From NCBI GenBank assembly GCA_945877365.1, contig CAMCRV010000004.1, forward strand, positions 31,408 to 95,407: a stretch of DNA of 64,000 nt. The letters are read 5' to 3'. The notes under the pieces are model-generated. The model saw nothing but the letters and a program-made list of their open reading frames with translations, had not been told where the DNA came from and did no database searches. This DNA is from an uncultured Clostridia bacterium (GTDB lineage Bacteria; Bacillota; Clostridia; Oscillospirales; Oscillospiraceae). This document shows positions 25,751 to 33,684 of this stretch, in pieces (position 1 is the first letter of the stretch; every line of letters begins with the position of its first letter). Made by a program: the position numbers and the translations under genes.

Positions 25751-26178
25751 GGATTGGATTCCTCCTGTTCTGTTTGCGCACAGGCGCTGCGCATATTTGC
25801 AATGGCGCGCTGCAGCATGGAGCGGAACATTGCCTGCTCCTCCTGACTGAAGCCCTGCACAAATTGGTTTTCGTTACTGAGAATAGTCTGATACAGGGTG
25901 TGCTGGCAGTCCCTGCCCTTGGGCAGGACATAGATCCGCTTGCACCGCCGGTCATCAGAATCCCGACGCAGCTCCACAAAGCCCTTCTGTTCCAGCCGGG
26001 AAAGCAGCCCCGACACCGTGGGGTGGCTTAGATGAAAGGCCTCCTCCAGATCCCGGGGGCAGGGGGGCTGGGGATGGGTGGCAAGATAGCCCATGATCTG
26101 CCCCTGAGCGGCGGTAAGCTCCATAGTCTCCAGAGTTCGGGTCATATTCTGATCGGCGCACCAGTAGAGAATCCGCAC
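25747..26178 (-). CDS. MarR-family transcriptional regulator
   Basis: This 143-residue winged-helix regulator contains MELTAAQGQIMGYLATHP, the recognition region HLSHPTVSGLLSRLEQKG and a wing with SDDRRCKRIYVLP, all classic MarR. It very likely represses itself and the exporter pair downstream. The start is uncertain. The GTG at 26178 lacks a Shine-Dalgarno sequence, while a perfect GGAGGTGA (26209-26216) sits before an in-frame CTG at 26202, which would add DAYIGHL to the N terminus. Confidence 0.92.
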   Translation of the reverse strand: MRILYWCADQNMTRTLETMELTAAQGQIMGYLATHPQPPCPRDLEEAFHLSHPTVSGLLSRLEQKGFVELRRDSDDRRCKRIYVLPKGRDCQHTLYQTILSNENQFVQGFSQEEQAMFRSMLQRAIANMRSACAQTEQEESNP

Positions 26179-26225
26179 CAGATGCCCGATATATGCGTCC
26201 AGCGAAAATCACCTCCGTAAATAGG

Positions 26226-26257
26226 TAGCGTGCTACGGGTTAATATAGCACAGAGGG
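26226..26257 (-). promoter_or_regulatory. Likely promoter and MarR operator
   Basis: On the minus strand a TGCTATATT -10-like element is followed by GTAGCACGCTAC (26226-26237), an inverted repeat of GTAGC. The site lies between the -10 and the ribosome-binding site, where a repressor would block transcription. Confidence 0.5.
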
Positions 26258-26308
26258 GTGTGGAAAACAAGGGGAACGAAAAAAGTTTACAATTCGATTC
26301 AGAAAGTG

Positions 26309-26430
26309 GGGAGTTAGGAGTGAGGAGTGAGGAGCGAGGAGTGAGGGTATCCCCTTTGGGGATGAAATAAATTATTATTTAATTGACAATTGACAATTAT
26401 TGTGTCCCTTCGGGACGATTTAAAAAATAT
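26309..26430. repeat. Intergenic repeat family B, mixed arms
   Basis: The left arm is GTTAGGAGTGAGGAGT-type tandem units with core ATCCCCTTTGGGGAT. The next part is AATTGACAATTGACAATT with core GTGTCCCTTCGGGACG. Two arm types are joined in one copy. Confidence 0.75.
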
Positions 26431-26487
26431 CTGTGGAGTTAAGCACATTTTCTTTTGTGCTTATCGGTTTTACTCAGCCGCGTGATA

Positions 26488-26699
26488 AATTGGAATTTGG
26501 CGCACCCAAAGGCCCCCTTGTGTAAAGGGGGCTGTCAGCGAAGCTGACTGGGGGATTGACAACCCCTCCGGCAAAAATCAATAGATTTTTGCCACCTGAT
26601 ACATTTTGGTATGATTGCCACTGGCAATCATGGAGATTTTGATTCGCTGCGCGGAGCACAACCCCTTACACAGGGGAGGCTTTGGGCATCCCCACAAAT
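26488..26699 (-). repeat. Intergenic repeat family A, copy 2, with a 64-base nested insertion
   Basis: This copy matches family A except that 64 bases (26598-26661) split the CCTCCCCT hairpin between GCCACCT and CCCCTTACAC. The insert has its own hairpin (GATTGCC act GGCAATC) and the string TTTTGATTCGCTGCGCG, also found at 50281-50297. Confidence 0.85.
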
Positions 26700-26812
26700 A
26701 TAGAACAGACCACCACCGCAAAAACGAATCGGGCGTGCCCAAAGGATGGAAAGATTATCACCCGGGCGAAGGCTCGCATTGCCCGTGGGGGCATCCCCAC
26801 AATTTGTCGCTT
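26698..26812. repeat. Intergenic repeat family E, copy 1
   Basis: About 110 bases, starting ATATAGAACAGACCACCACC and ending GGGGGCATCCCCACAA, are nearly identical to 43903-44010. The right end equals the end of family A. Confidence 0.8.
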
Positions 26813-26860
26813 TGCTGACTGAAACCGATATGCACAAAAAATTTTTTAAAAATTTTTCCA

Positions 26861-26888
26861 AAAGTTGCCCATTTATGGGCAACTTTTT
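26861..26888. terminator. Terminator just upstream of the phage module
   Basis: A perfect 10-bp stem AAAGTTGCCC/GGGCAACTTT is followed by TTTTT-CT. It insulates the phage genes from upstream transcription. Confidence 0.8.
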
Positions 26889-26923
26889 CTGCGTTCTGGC
26901 TGTATGGGTGAAAGGAGGTTGTT

Positions 26924-27244
26924 ATGAGAGGAAACACAGAGGAAAAGACTCTCCGGCAGCGGCTCTCCGCGGGAAAGCTCACCCGGGCGGATGTGGTGCG
27001 GCGGCTGGGGGAGCTGGCCTTCGGTCGAGCCAACGACTGCGTGCGGCTGGTGCTGGAGGAGGGGGCGGATCTTGGCAAGCTGGACTTGAGCCTGCTGGCG
27101 GAGGTTCGCCGCAGCGAGAAGGGGGCGGTGGAGGTGAAGCTGGCGGATCGGCTGCAGGCGCTGGAGCAGCTGACCACGCTGGTGCAGGAGAGCACCGGCG
27201 AGCTGGACGCGTTTCTGGATGCCCTGCGGGGTGAGGAGCAATGA
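26924..27244 (+). CDS. Phage terminase small subunit-like protein
   Basis: This 106-residue protein lies directly before the large terminase with a 4-base overlap. It is mostly helical (DVVRRLGELAFGRANDCVRL; DRLQALEQLTTLVQ) with a short strand segment (KGAVEVKLAD), like the oligomerisation part of PBSX-type small terminases. No N-terminal helix-turn-helix is obvious. AAAGGAGG precedes the ATG. The call rests mainly on position. Confidence 0.7.
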   Translation: MRGNTEEKTLRQRLSAGKLTRADVVRRLGELAFGRANDCVRLVLEEGADLGKLDLSLLAEVRRSEKGAVEVKLADRLQALEQLTTLVQESTGELDAFLDALRGEEQ

Positions 27245-28494
27245 ACTATCGGAGCTTTTCGGCCAAGCAGCGGCAGGTGCTGCGGTGGTGGATGCCGGGA
27301 GACATAAACGCCGGAAAGGAGGCGATTGTCTGCGACGGGGCGGTGCGTTCCGGAAAAACCCTGGTGATGGGGCTGTCCTTCTTCCTCTGGGCACAGACCT
27401 GCTTTCAGGGTCAGCGCTTCGGCGTCTGCGGGAAAACCATTTCCTCCCTGCGGCGCAATGTGCTGTCGGAAATCCTGCCCCGGCTGGAAGGACTGGGCGC
27501 CCGGTGGAAGGAGCGGCGGACGGAGAATCTGGTGACGGTGCAATTTCTGGGTCACGAGAATCAGTACTACATCTTCGGCGGACGGGACGAAAGCTCAGCC
27601 GCCCTGATTCAGGGCATCACCTTTGCCGGAGTGCTGCTGGATGAGGTGGCGCTGATGCCCCGCAGCTTCGTGGAGCAGGCCTGCGCCCGGTGCTCCGTAG
27701 CCGGCAGCCGGCTGTGGTTCAACTGCAACCCGGAAGGCCCCAACCACTGGTTCTACAAAACCTGGGTGCAGCAGGCCGAAAGCCGGAACTGCCTGCGGCT
27801 GCACTTCACCATGGAGGACAACCCCTCCCTGACCCCGGAGATTCGCCGGCGGTATCACAACCTGTACACCGGAGTGTTCTACCAGAGGTTTGTGCTGGGG
27901 CAGTGGGTGCAGGCGGAGGGACGGGTCTACGATTTCTTCACCTCCGAGATGGTGGGGAAAGCCCCGGATAACTGCGACAGATGGCATATCTCCTGCGACT
28001 ACGGCACCGTGAATCCCACCTCCATGGGGCTTTGGGGTCGATGCGGCGGGGTGTGGTACCGGGTGAAGGAGTTCTACTTCGACTCCCGGGTGCAGCAGCG
28101 GCAGATGACCGATGCAGAGTATGCCGATGCCCTGCAAGAGCTGGCAGGGGAACGGAAAATTGCCTCCGTCATTGTGGACCCATCTGCCGCCAGCTTTATG
28201 GAGGTGCTCCGCCGCCGGGGCTGGCAGGTGCGCAAGGCAGACAACGATGTACTCCGGGGCATCCGCCTCACCTCCGACTGCCTGAAGTCGGGGAAAATCG
28301 TCCTGTGTGAGGGCTGCACCGACTGTTTAAGGGAGATGGAGGAATACACATGGGATCTGTCCTCCGGGCAGAAGGATCGGGTGAGGAAGGAGCACGACCA
28401 CGCCATGGACGATATGCGCTACTTTGTGTCCACGGTGCTGGGAAACCGGGAGGCCGCGGTGGCGGCTTTTTCCGTGGAGCGCAGAAGAAATTGA
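27241..28494 (+). CDS. Phage terminase large subunit, PBSX family
   Basis: This 417-residue DNA-packaging motor and nuclease has Walker A GAVRSGKTLVMG and a Walker B-like strand GVLLDEVALMP. A coupling motif is visible in LWFNCNPEGPNHWFY. The RNase H-type nuclease domain shows HISCDYGTVNP, VIVDPSAASF and the C-terminal KEHDHAMDDMRYF aspartates. All catalytic residues appear intact and the length is normal, so selection has kept it functional. Confidence 0.95.
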   Translation: MNYRSFSAKQRQVLRWWMPGDINAGKEAIVCDGAVRSGKTLVMGLSFFLWAQTCFQGQRFGVCGKTISSLRRNVLSEILPRLEGLGARWKERRTENLVTVQFLGHENQYYIFGGRDESSAALIQGITFAGVLLDEVALMPRSFVEQACARCSVAGSRLWFNCNPEGPNHWFYKTWVQQAESRNCLRLHFTMEDNPSLTPEIRRRYHNLYTGVFYQRFVLGQWVQAEGRVYDFFTSEMVGKAPDNCDRWHISCDYGTVNPTSMGLWGRCGGVWYRVKEFYFDSRVQQRQMTDAEYADALQELAGERKIASVIVDPSAASFMEVLRRRGWQVRKADNDVLRGIRLTSDCLKSGKIVLCEGCTDCLREMEEYTWDLSSGQKDRVRKEHDHAMDDMRYFVSTVLGNREAAVAAFSVERRRN

Positions 28495-28504
28495 AAGGAG
28501 AAGT

Positions 28505-29653
28505 ATGTTGAAGCGGAAGAAAACGGAAACCGGGACGGTGGCGGCGGTGTGCCAGCTGCGCAGCGGCAATGCCCACCCCTTCGGCGCCATGCGTTCCTTC
28601 CAGCCCTTAGGCGGCGAGGAGCGGATCTACCGGGAGCTGCGGGAGGCACTGCCGGTGCTGGATGCGGCGGTGGGGAAAATGGTGCGGCTGTGCGGCGGCT
28701 TTCAGCCCAAGTGCCGGAACCCCGAAGCCCAGGAAAGATTGGAAACATTCCTGAAAACCGTGCCCTGCGGCAGAGGTCAGGTGGGAATGGACAGCTTCCT
28801 TTCCGGGTACCTGGACAGCCTGCTGACCTACGGCCGGGCGGTGGGGGAGATGGTGGTGGCCGGGGGCAGGCTCCGGGCGGTATGCTGGGGGGATGTGACG
28901 GCTCTGGAGGCGCAGGAGGGGGAGAATCCCCTGGAAACGGTGCTCTGGGGTCGGGATGAGCACGGCCTGCTGCGGCCTCTGCCCTACCAGCATCTGCTGC
29001 TGTTCACCACCATGAACCCCGAGCCTGCCCACCCCTACGGGGTGAGCCTGTTTCGCGGAATGCCCTTCCTTGCCGAGATTCTGGTGAAGATCTACAACAC
29101 CATCGGCATCAACTGGGAGCACGCCGGAAACATCCGCTACAGCGTGGTGTGCAAGGGCGGCGAAAACCTCGACCCGACGGTGGCCCAGGAGCGGGGCAGG
29201 CAGGTGGCGCAGCAGTGGGCCAGAGCCATGGAGGACAGCAAAAACGGCACCGTCCGGGACTTCGTGGCGGTGGGAGATGTGGAGATTAAGGTCATCGGCG
29301 GCGAGGCGCCCATTCTGGATTCCCAGATTCCGGTGCGGCAGATTCTGGAGCAGCTGGTGGCCAAAACCGGCCTGCCTCCCTTCCTGCTGGGGCTGAGCTG
29401 GAGCACCACCGAACGGATGAGCGTGCAGCAGGCGGATCTGCTGACCTCGGAGCTGTGGGCTCTGCGGCGGATGGTGGAGCCTGCCATGGAAAAGGTGTGC
29501 AGAACCTTCCTTGCTCTGGAGGGACTGGACGACCGGTTCCAGATTATCTGGGATGACATCAGCTTGCAGGACATCACCCAGCAGGCACAGGCACAGCTGT
29601 ATCAGGCGCAGGCGGAAAACTATCGGGCGGAGGCCGCCCGGAAGGAGGAATAA
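28505..29653 (+). CDS. Phage portal protein
   Basis: This 382-residue portal protein forms the ring through which DNA enters the head. It directly follows the large terminase and has portal-like features: IYRELREALPVLDAAVGKMV near the N terminus, a central GYLDSLLTYGRAVGEMV helix, PVRQILEQLVAKTGLPPFLL, and a C-terminal coiled, Gln/Ala-rich helix (ITQQAQAQLYQAQAENYRAE). AAAGGAGAAGT before the ATG at 28505 fixes the start over an upstream one that overlaps the terminase. Confidence 0.88.
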   Translation: MLKRKKTETGTVAAVCQLRSGNAHPFGAMRSFQPLGGEERIYRELREALPVLDAAVGKMVRLCGGFQPKCRNPEAQERLETFLKTVPCGRGQVGMDSFLSGYLDSLLTYGRAVGEMVVAGGRLRAVCWGDVTALEAQEGENPLETVLWGRDEHGLLRPLPYQHLLLFTTMNPEPAHPYGVSLFRGMPFLAEILVKIYNTIGINWEHAGNIRYSVVCKGGENLDPTVAQERGRQVAQQWARAMEDSKNGTVRDFVAVGDVEIKVIGGEAPILDSQIPVRQILEQLVAKTGLPPFLLGLSWSTTERMSVQQADLLTSELWALRRMVEPAMEKVCRTFLALEGLDDRFQIIWDDISLQDITQQAQAQLYQAQAENYRAEAARKEE

Positions 29654-29655
29654 CT

Positions 29656-30549
29656 GTGAAAATCCAAAAAGAAGCGGCAGCAGAAGGCCGGGGTCAGCCC
29701 AGCGCGGTGCAGCTGGACAGAATCAACGCTCTGGCAAAAACCCGGCTGAATCCGGAGCAGGTGTATGTCTTTTCCCTGCGCCTGTGTGACGACGGGGTGG
29801 ATCGGGATTTCGAGCGGTTCGACACCGAAGCCCTTCCCGGCCTTGCCAAGCTGTTCATCGGCAAAACCGGCATCGTGGATCATCGGTGGAGCGCGGAAAA
29901 TCAGATCGCCCGGATTTTTGACACACAGGTGGTTCGGGAGAAGGGCGTGTCCTACATCAAGGCATGGGCCTACACCCGCCGGGGCGGCGGCAACGAGGAA
30001 TTCATTGCCGATATCGAGGCCGGCATCAAGAAGGAGGTCAGCGTGGGCTGCGCCATGGGCAGTTGTCTCTGCTCCATCTGCGGCGCGGAATACGGCACCT
30101 GTGGCCACTGCAAGGGAGAATCCTACGACGGGCAGCTCTGCTGCGGCATTCTCCGGGATCCGGTGGATGCCTATGAGTTTTCCTTCGTGGCAGTGCCTGC
30201 CCAGCGGGAGGCCGGGGTCATCAAGGCAGCCGGGGGCGGCAAAAGCCTGAAAGAGCTGGCAGACCAGTTCGGTGCCCAGGCGGAATACCGGGCGCTTTAC
30301 AAGGATGCCCAGCTGGGGAAACAGTACCGGAAGGAGCTGGAGCAGGCCGTGGTGCGGCTGGGTCTGGCACTGGAACTGGGGGCGGATGCAGATGTATTGC
30401 AGAGCCTGTGCAAAACCGCCTCTGCCGAGGATCTCATGGCTCTGAGAACCGCCTGGCAGGAAAAGCTGGATCAGCAGCTGCCCCTTACCTGTCAGCTTCT
30501 CCGGGGCGGCGATGCAGCGGCGCAGGTGGAGGCAGGGTTTTTAATTTAA
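29656..30549 (+). CDS. Putative phage prohead protease with a cysteine-rich insert
   Basis: This 297-residue protein lies between portal and capsid, where the maturation protease or scaffold is encoded. LAKLFIGKTGIVDHRWSAEN contains a candidate catalytic His, and IKKEVSVGCAMGS ... YEFSFVAVPAQREAGVIKAA matches the conserved EVS...VPA ends of prohead proteases. Between them lies a cluster of eight cysteines (132, 137, 139, 142, 149, 152, 162, 163) that looks zinc-binding. The C-terminal third is helical, as in scaffolds. The start is GTG with GGAGGA upstream. Confidence 0.68.
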   Translation: MKIQKEAAAEGRGQPSAVQLDRINALAKTRLNPEQVYVFSLRLCDDGVDRDFERFDTEALPGLAKLFIGKTGIVDHRWSAENQIARIFDTQVVREKGVSYIKAWAYTRRGGGNEEFIADIEAGIKKEVSVGCAMGSCLCSICGAEYGTCGHCKGESYDGQLCCGILRDPVDAYEFSFVAVPAQREAGVIKAAGGGKSLKELADQFGAQAEYRALYKDAQLGKQYRKELEQAVVRLGLALELGADADVLQSLCKTASAEDLMALRTAWQEKLDQQLPLTCQLLRGGDAAAQVEAGFLI

Positions 30550-30687
30550 TTGACAATGGAAAATTGACAATTCAGGAATCCCGTTGGGATAGATCTGGCA
30601 GAAACAAGATAAATACTGAGGAAACTATTTAAAATCGTCCCGAAGGGAAACCGCAATTGTCAACTGTAAATTGTCAATTGTCAATTT
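30546..30687. repeat. Intergenic repeat family B inside the phage module
   Basis: A full B copy (AATTGACAAT arms, cores AATCCCGTTGGGATA and CGTCCCGAAGGGAAA, then AATTGTCAATT arms) fills the gap between the protease and capsid genes. Its left edge touches the protease stop codon. Confidence 0.85.
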
Positions 30688-30720
30688 TTGAAATTATTTT
30701 TTTACAGGAGGATATTAACT

Positions 30721-31746
30721 ATGGCTTACGACAATCTGAGACTGGAAAAGGGTATGTACCGTCAGGAGGGCAAGAGCTTCACCCAGGTGCTGGAGTCTCT
30801 TGATCCCAGCGAGAACTACCGGGGTACTGCGCTGGAGGGCACCGACGCCTTCCAGCGGCAGCTGAAGCGCTTCGGCATCCGGGCCAAGGGCGAGGGCTCC
30901 TCCGCCGTGGAGAGCTTCTTCCGCACCATGGATTCTGCGGTGCTGTTCCCCGAGTACATCGCCAGAACCGTCCGGCAGGGCATGGAGGAGAATGACATTC
31001 TGCCTGCCATCACCGCCACCACCACCGTCATCGACTCCATGGACTACCGCTCCATCTACTCCGTCCCCACCGCAGCGGAGCTGGAGCTGAAGGCCGTGGA
31101 GGAGGGCGGCCTGATTCCCGAAACCGAGATCAAGACCAAGGAGCATCTGGTGAGCCTGAGCAAGCGGGGCAGAATGCTGGTGGCCTCCTATGAGGCCATC
31201 CGCTTCCAGAAGCTGGATCTGTTCAGCGTGATGCTGCGGCAGATCGGCAGCTACATCCAGAAGCAGCAGCTGGCAGATGCCGTGCAGGTGCTGATGAACG
31301 GCGACGGCAACGAAAATGCCGCCGCGGTGTACACCGTGGGCACCAGCCCCATCTCCGGCACCCGGGGCACCCTGACCTACGACCAGCTGGTGGAATTCTG
31401 GGGTCAGTTCGACCCCTACACCATGAACACCATGCTCTGCTCCACCGCCACCATGACCCAGCTTCTGAAAATTGCAGAGCTGCAGAATCCCCTCACCGGC
31501 CTGAACTTCCAGGGCACCGGCAAGCCCGGCTCCCCTCTGGGCGCCCAGCTTCACAGAACCTCTGCTGTGGCAGACGGCGTCATCATCGGTCTGGACAACC
31601 GCTATGCTCTGGAAATGGTGAGAGCCGGGGATGTGCTGGTGGAGTATGACAAGCTCATCGACCGGCAGCTGGAGCGTGCCGCCATCACCTCCATCTCCGG
31701 CTTCGGCAAGATCTGCACCGGCGCGGCCTGCGTCCTGAATGTATGA
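30721..31746 (+). CDS. Phage major capsid protein
   Basis: This 341-residue protein is in the capsid position and has HK97-type features. A mobile N-terminal arm precedes FFRTMDSAVLFPEYIARTVR. An extended loop and spine helix region follows (LVSLSKRGRMLVASYEAIRF), then VQVLMNGDGN and a C-terminal A-domain ending FGKICTGAACVLNV. ACAGGAGG precedes the ATG at 30721. Codon use is more biased to preferred codons than in its phage neighbours, as is usual for capsid genes. The next gene overlaps by 4 bases. Confidence 0.88.
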   Translation: MAYDNLRLEKGMYRQEGKSFTQVLESLDPSENYRGTALEGTDAFQRQLKRFGIRAKGEGSSAVESFFRTMDSAVLFPEYIARTVRQGMEENDILPAITATTTVIDSMDYRSIYSVPTAAELELKAVEEGGLIPETEIKTKEHLVSLSKRGRMLVASYEAIRFQKLDLFSVMLRQIGSYIQKQQLADAVQVLMNGDGNENAAAVYTVGTSPISGTRGTLTYDQLVEFWGQFDPYTMNTMLCSTATMTQLLKIAELQNPLTGLNFQGTGKPGSPLGAQLHRTSAVADGVIIGLDNRYALEMVRAGDVLVEYDKLIDRQLERAAITSISGFGKICTGAACVLNV

Positions 31747-32099
31747 TGCTGACGGAGCAGATTTATGCCCAGGCGTCGCTGCTGGCGTCGCCCCTGGAGG
31801 AGAAGCAGCAACAGCTGCTGAGAATTCTGTGTGAGGGGGCGGCTTACGCCCTCCGCGCCCGACTCCGGGAGGGCATGACGGAGGAGGACTGCCGGGCAGA
31901 ATTTGTGGCCTCCGCAAGCCTGCTGGCACTGGCGGATCTGCAGGAGGCAGAGCAGCTGGGAACCATGGCGGAGTTCCGGGCAGGGGATCTGACGGTGAAA
32001 AACCGAGAGGCAGGCTCTGCCACCCGGTGCCTGCGGAATCAGGCGGAGCTGATTATGGCTCCCTTCCTGAAGGACACCTTCGCCTTTCAGGTGGTGTGA
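31743..32099 (+). CDS. Phage head-tail connector-like protein
   Basis: This 118-residue helical protein follows the capsid gene with an ATGA overlap. Content and order (two long helices, LLRILCEGAAYALRARLREG and AEFVASASLLALADLQEAE) fit the small connector that completes the portal vertex. No sequence motif is decisive. A clear ribosome-binding site upstream is lacking, consistent with translational coupling to the capsid gene. Confidence 0.6.
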   Translation: MMLTEQIYAQASLLASPLEEKQQQLLRILCEGAAYALRARLREGMTEEDCRAEFVASASLLALADLQEAEQLGTMAEFRAGDLTVKNREAGSATRCLRNQAELIMAPFLKDTFAFQVV

Positions 32100-32100
32100 T

Positions 32101-32445
32101 ATGCGGGCGGCGGCTGAACAGGTGATGGAGCGCTTCGGTACGGAGCTGACCATCCATCACGGAAGCGAAACCAAAACCCTCCGGGGCTTTTTCCGGGCGG
32201 TGAATTCCCAGAGCTGGCAAAGTCTGGAAAGCGTGGTCTCCCCTCTGGGGGAGACTTCCCGGGGGCAGTACGCCTATATTGGCCCTGTCTCCGGGGCGGT
32301 GCAGGAGGGGGATACCCTGACACTGGGGGAAAAGACCTATCTGTTCCGCCGGACGGAGCTGTACTTCTTCCGGCAGGAGGCAATTTACCAATGGGGCTTA
32401 TGCGTTGAGAAGGGTGTGAACGATACATGGGGATGTCAATCCTAG
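32101..32445 (+). CDS. Phage head-tail joining/minor capsid-like protein
   Basis: This 114-residue beta-rich protein starts 1 base after the connector. HHGSETKTLRGFFRAVNSQS followed by EGDTLTLGEKTYLFRRTELY resembles small head-closure proteins that dock on the connector. The end overlaps the next gene by 19 bases. Assignment is by position and predicted fold only. Confidence 0.6.
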   Translation: MRAAAEQVMERFGTELTIHHGSETKTLRGFFRAVNSQSWQSLESVVSPLGETSRGQYAYIGPVSGAVQEGDTLTLGEKTYLFRRTELYFFRQEAIYQWGLCVEKGVNDTWGCQS

Positions 32446-33137
32446 ATCTGGTGCTGATGAAGCTGAAGCAGTACGGCTTCACGGCGGATGTGGCCTTTCC
32501 CGGCCAGAAATATCCTGCCATTTCCGATACCGTGGCGGCGGTGCATCTGGAAAGCGTGGACAGAACCGGCAGAACGGTGACGGTGGAGGTGAATATCATC
32601 TCCCCGGCTGCACTGGGGGGCACCCACTGCGAGGTGGAGGCACTCCGGGCCACGGAGGCTCTGCGCTGGGCCGGGGGCAGGTGCATCCAGAAGGGCTGTA
32701 CCTATGATGGGGTTTCTCAGGTGTACATGGTGGCGGTGCAGGCTACCTTCATCGGCGTGACCGGGGAGGACAGCTACACCTCCGGCCCGGGCTTTCTGGT
32801 ATTTATCAACAACTCCTACCACAGCCGCGTCCGGGTGTTCCGGGAGGAGGAGAGCGGCGACTGCGCCGTGGCTCATGCCATGGGGGAGACGCTGCCCACA
32901 GGGCTGGCTCCCGGAAACAAGGTCTGGAAGCTGTATCTGGAGGAGATGATCCCCTACGACAGCCCGGAGCAGGCGGAGCCTGCCGGGGAATTCACCCTGA
33001 AGGTGCAGCTGCCGGATAAGACCGAGACCTACACCGGCTGCCGGTGGACCCAGGTGCAGCGGGAGCTTTCTCAGGATGGGCTGCGCAGAATCCGCACCGG
33101 CTTTGCCCTGGGACGGCAGGAGGCGGAAAATGAATAA
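32427..33137 (+). CDS. Phage tail-assembly protein (unassigned family)
   Basis: This 236-residue protein has an N-terminal part (1-110) resembling tail terminators or completion proteins: ILDLVLMKLKQYGFTADVAF, then beta strands RTVTVEVNIISPAAL. The second half is unrelated to anything I recognise (GPGFLVFINNSYHSRVRVFR, then PAGEFTLKVQLPDK). Its start lies inside the joining gene and its stop inside the next gene. Confidence 0.55.
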   Translation: MGMSILDLVLMKLKQYGFTADVAFPGQKYPAISDTVAAVHLESVDRTGRTVTVEVNIISPAALGGTHCEVEALRATEALRWAGGRCIQKGCTYDGVSQVYMVAVQATFIGVTGEDSYTSGPGFLVFINNSYHSRVRVFREEESGDCAVAHAMGETLPTGLAPGNKVWKLYLEEMIPYDSPEQAEPAGEFTLKVQLPDKTETYTGCRWTQVQRELSQDGLRRIRTGFALGRQEAENE

Positions 33138-33498
33138 GCTGCAATTCAAGACCTTTACCTGGCCGTCCAATCCGGCGGTATTCCGGGAGCAGTGGGAGCG
33201 AAATCCCCAGTACACCAGGGACGACACCGGCAACGATGTGTTCATCGGCATGAGCCTTGCCGGGTGCACCATCACCGGCGAGGGGAGCTTTCAGGGAGCA
33301 ACGGCCTACAGCGATTTTCTCACCCTGCGGGCTCTGTTTCTGGACGGCTCCCCGGGAACTCTGAGCCATCCGGTGTGGGGAGACATTTACTGCTACTTCA
33401 CCGGACTGGAGCTGACCCAGGAGCCGCGGGAGGACTATGTTGCCTATCGGTTCACCTTCCGGAGGGCACAGAGCAACGGCGTGATTCCCAAAATTTAG
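33130..33498 (+). CDS. Small phage tail-associated protein, last gene of the module
   Basis: This 122-residue protein starts with KLQFKTFTWPSNPAVFREQW and ends VAYRFTFRRAQSNGVIPK, a pattern like small baseplate or DNA-circularisation-type proteins. CAGGAGGCGGAAA precedes the ATG at 33130; the frame overlaps the preceding gene by 8 bases. No tail tube, tape measure, lysis or integrase gene follows. Transcription reaches repeat A, 12 bases downstream. Confidence 0.55.
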   Translation: MNKLQFKTFTWPSNPAVFREQWERNPQYTRDDTGNDVFIGMSLAGCTITGEGSFQGATAYSDFLTLRALFLDGSPGTLSHPVWGDIYCYFTGLELTQEPREDYVAYRFTFRRAQSNGVIPKI

Positions 33499-33510
33499 GG
33501 GAGAGCTTGA

Positions 33511-33668
33511 AAAATTGTTATTTGTGGGGATGCCCAAAGCCTCCCCTGTGTAAGGGGAGGTGGCAAAAATCTATTGATTTTTGCCGGAGGGGTTGTCAAT
33601 CCCCCAGTCAGCTTCGCTGACAGCCCCCTTTACACAAGGGGGCCTTTAGATCGCCAAATTCCAATTTG
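33511..33668 (+). repeat. Intergenic repeat family A, copy 3
   Basis: A full copy, 12 bases after the last phage gene. It is in the opposite orientation to copy 2 on the other side of the phage module, so the module is bracketed by inverted copies. Confidence 0.87.
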
Positions 33669-33684
33669 CCTCAGAACCCATAGC

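Larger units (their letters stand above)
26258..26923. other. Gene-free repeat cluster before the phage module
   Basis: About 665 bases without a gene. In order they hold a mixed B repeat (26309-26430), repeat A in minus orientation with a nested insertion (26488-26699), repeat E (26698-26812), an AT palindrome run (26836-26857) and a terminator (26861-26888). Confidence 0.8.

Noticed and set aside
26309..26346. CRISPR-like array in the GTTAGGAGT/GAGGAGT tandem units
   Set aside because: Units are 8-10 bases with no unique spacers and no cas genes nearby; they are arms of repeat B.
26924..33498. Complete prophage
   Set aside because: Only head and first tail genes are present; there is no integrase, attachment site pair, replication or lysis gene.
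26488..33668. Composite transposon made of the phage module and its flanking A repeats
   Set aside because: No transposase gene and no target-site duplication visible; kept only as an inverted-repeat bracket.
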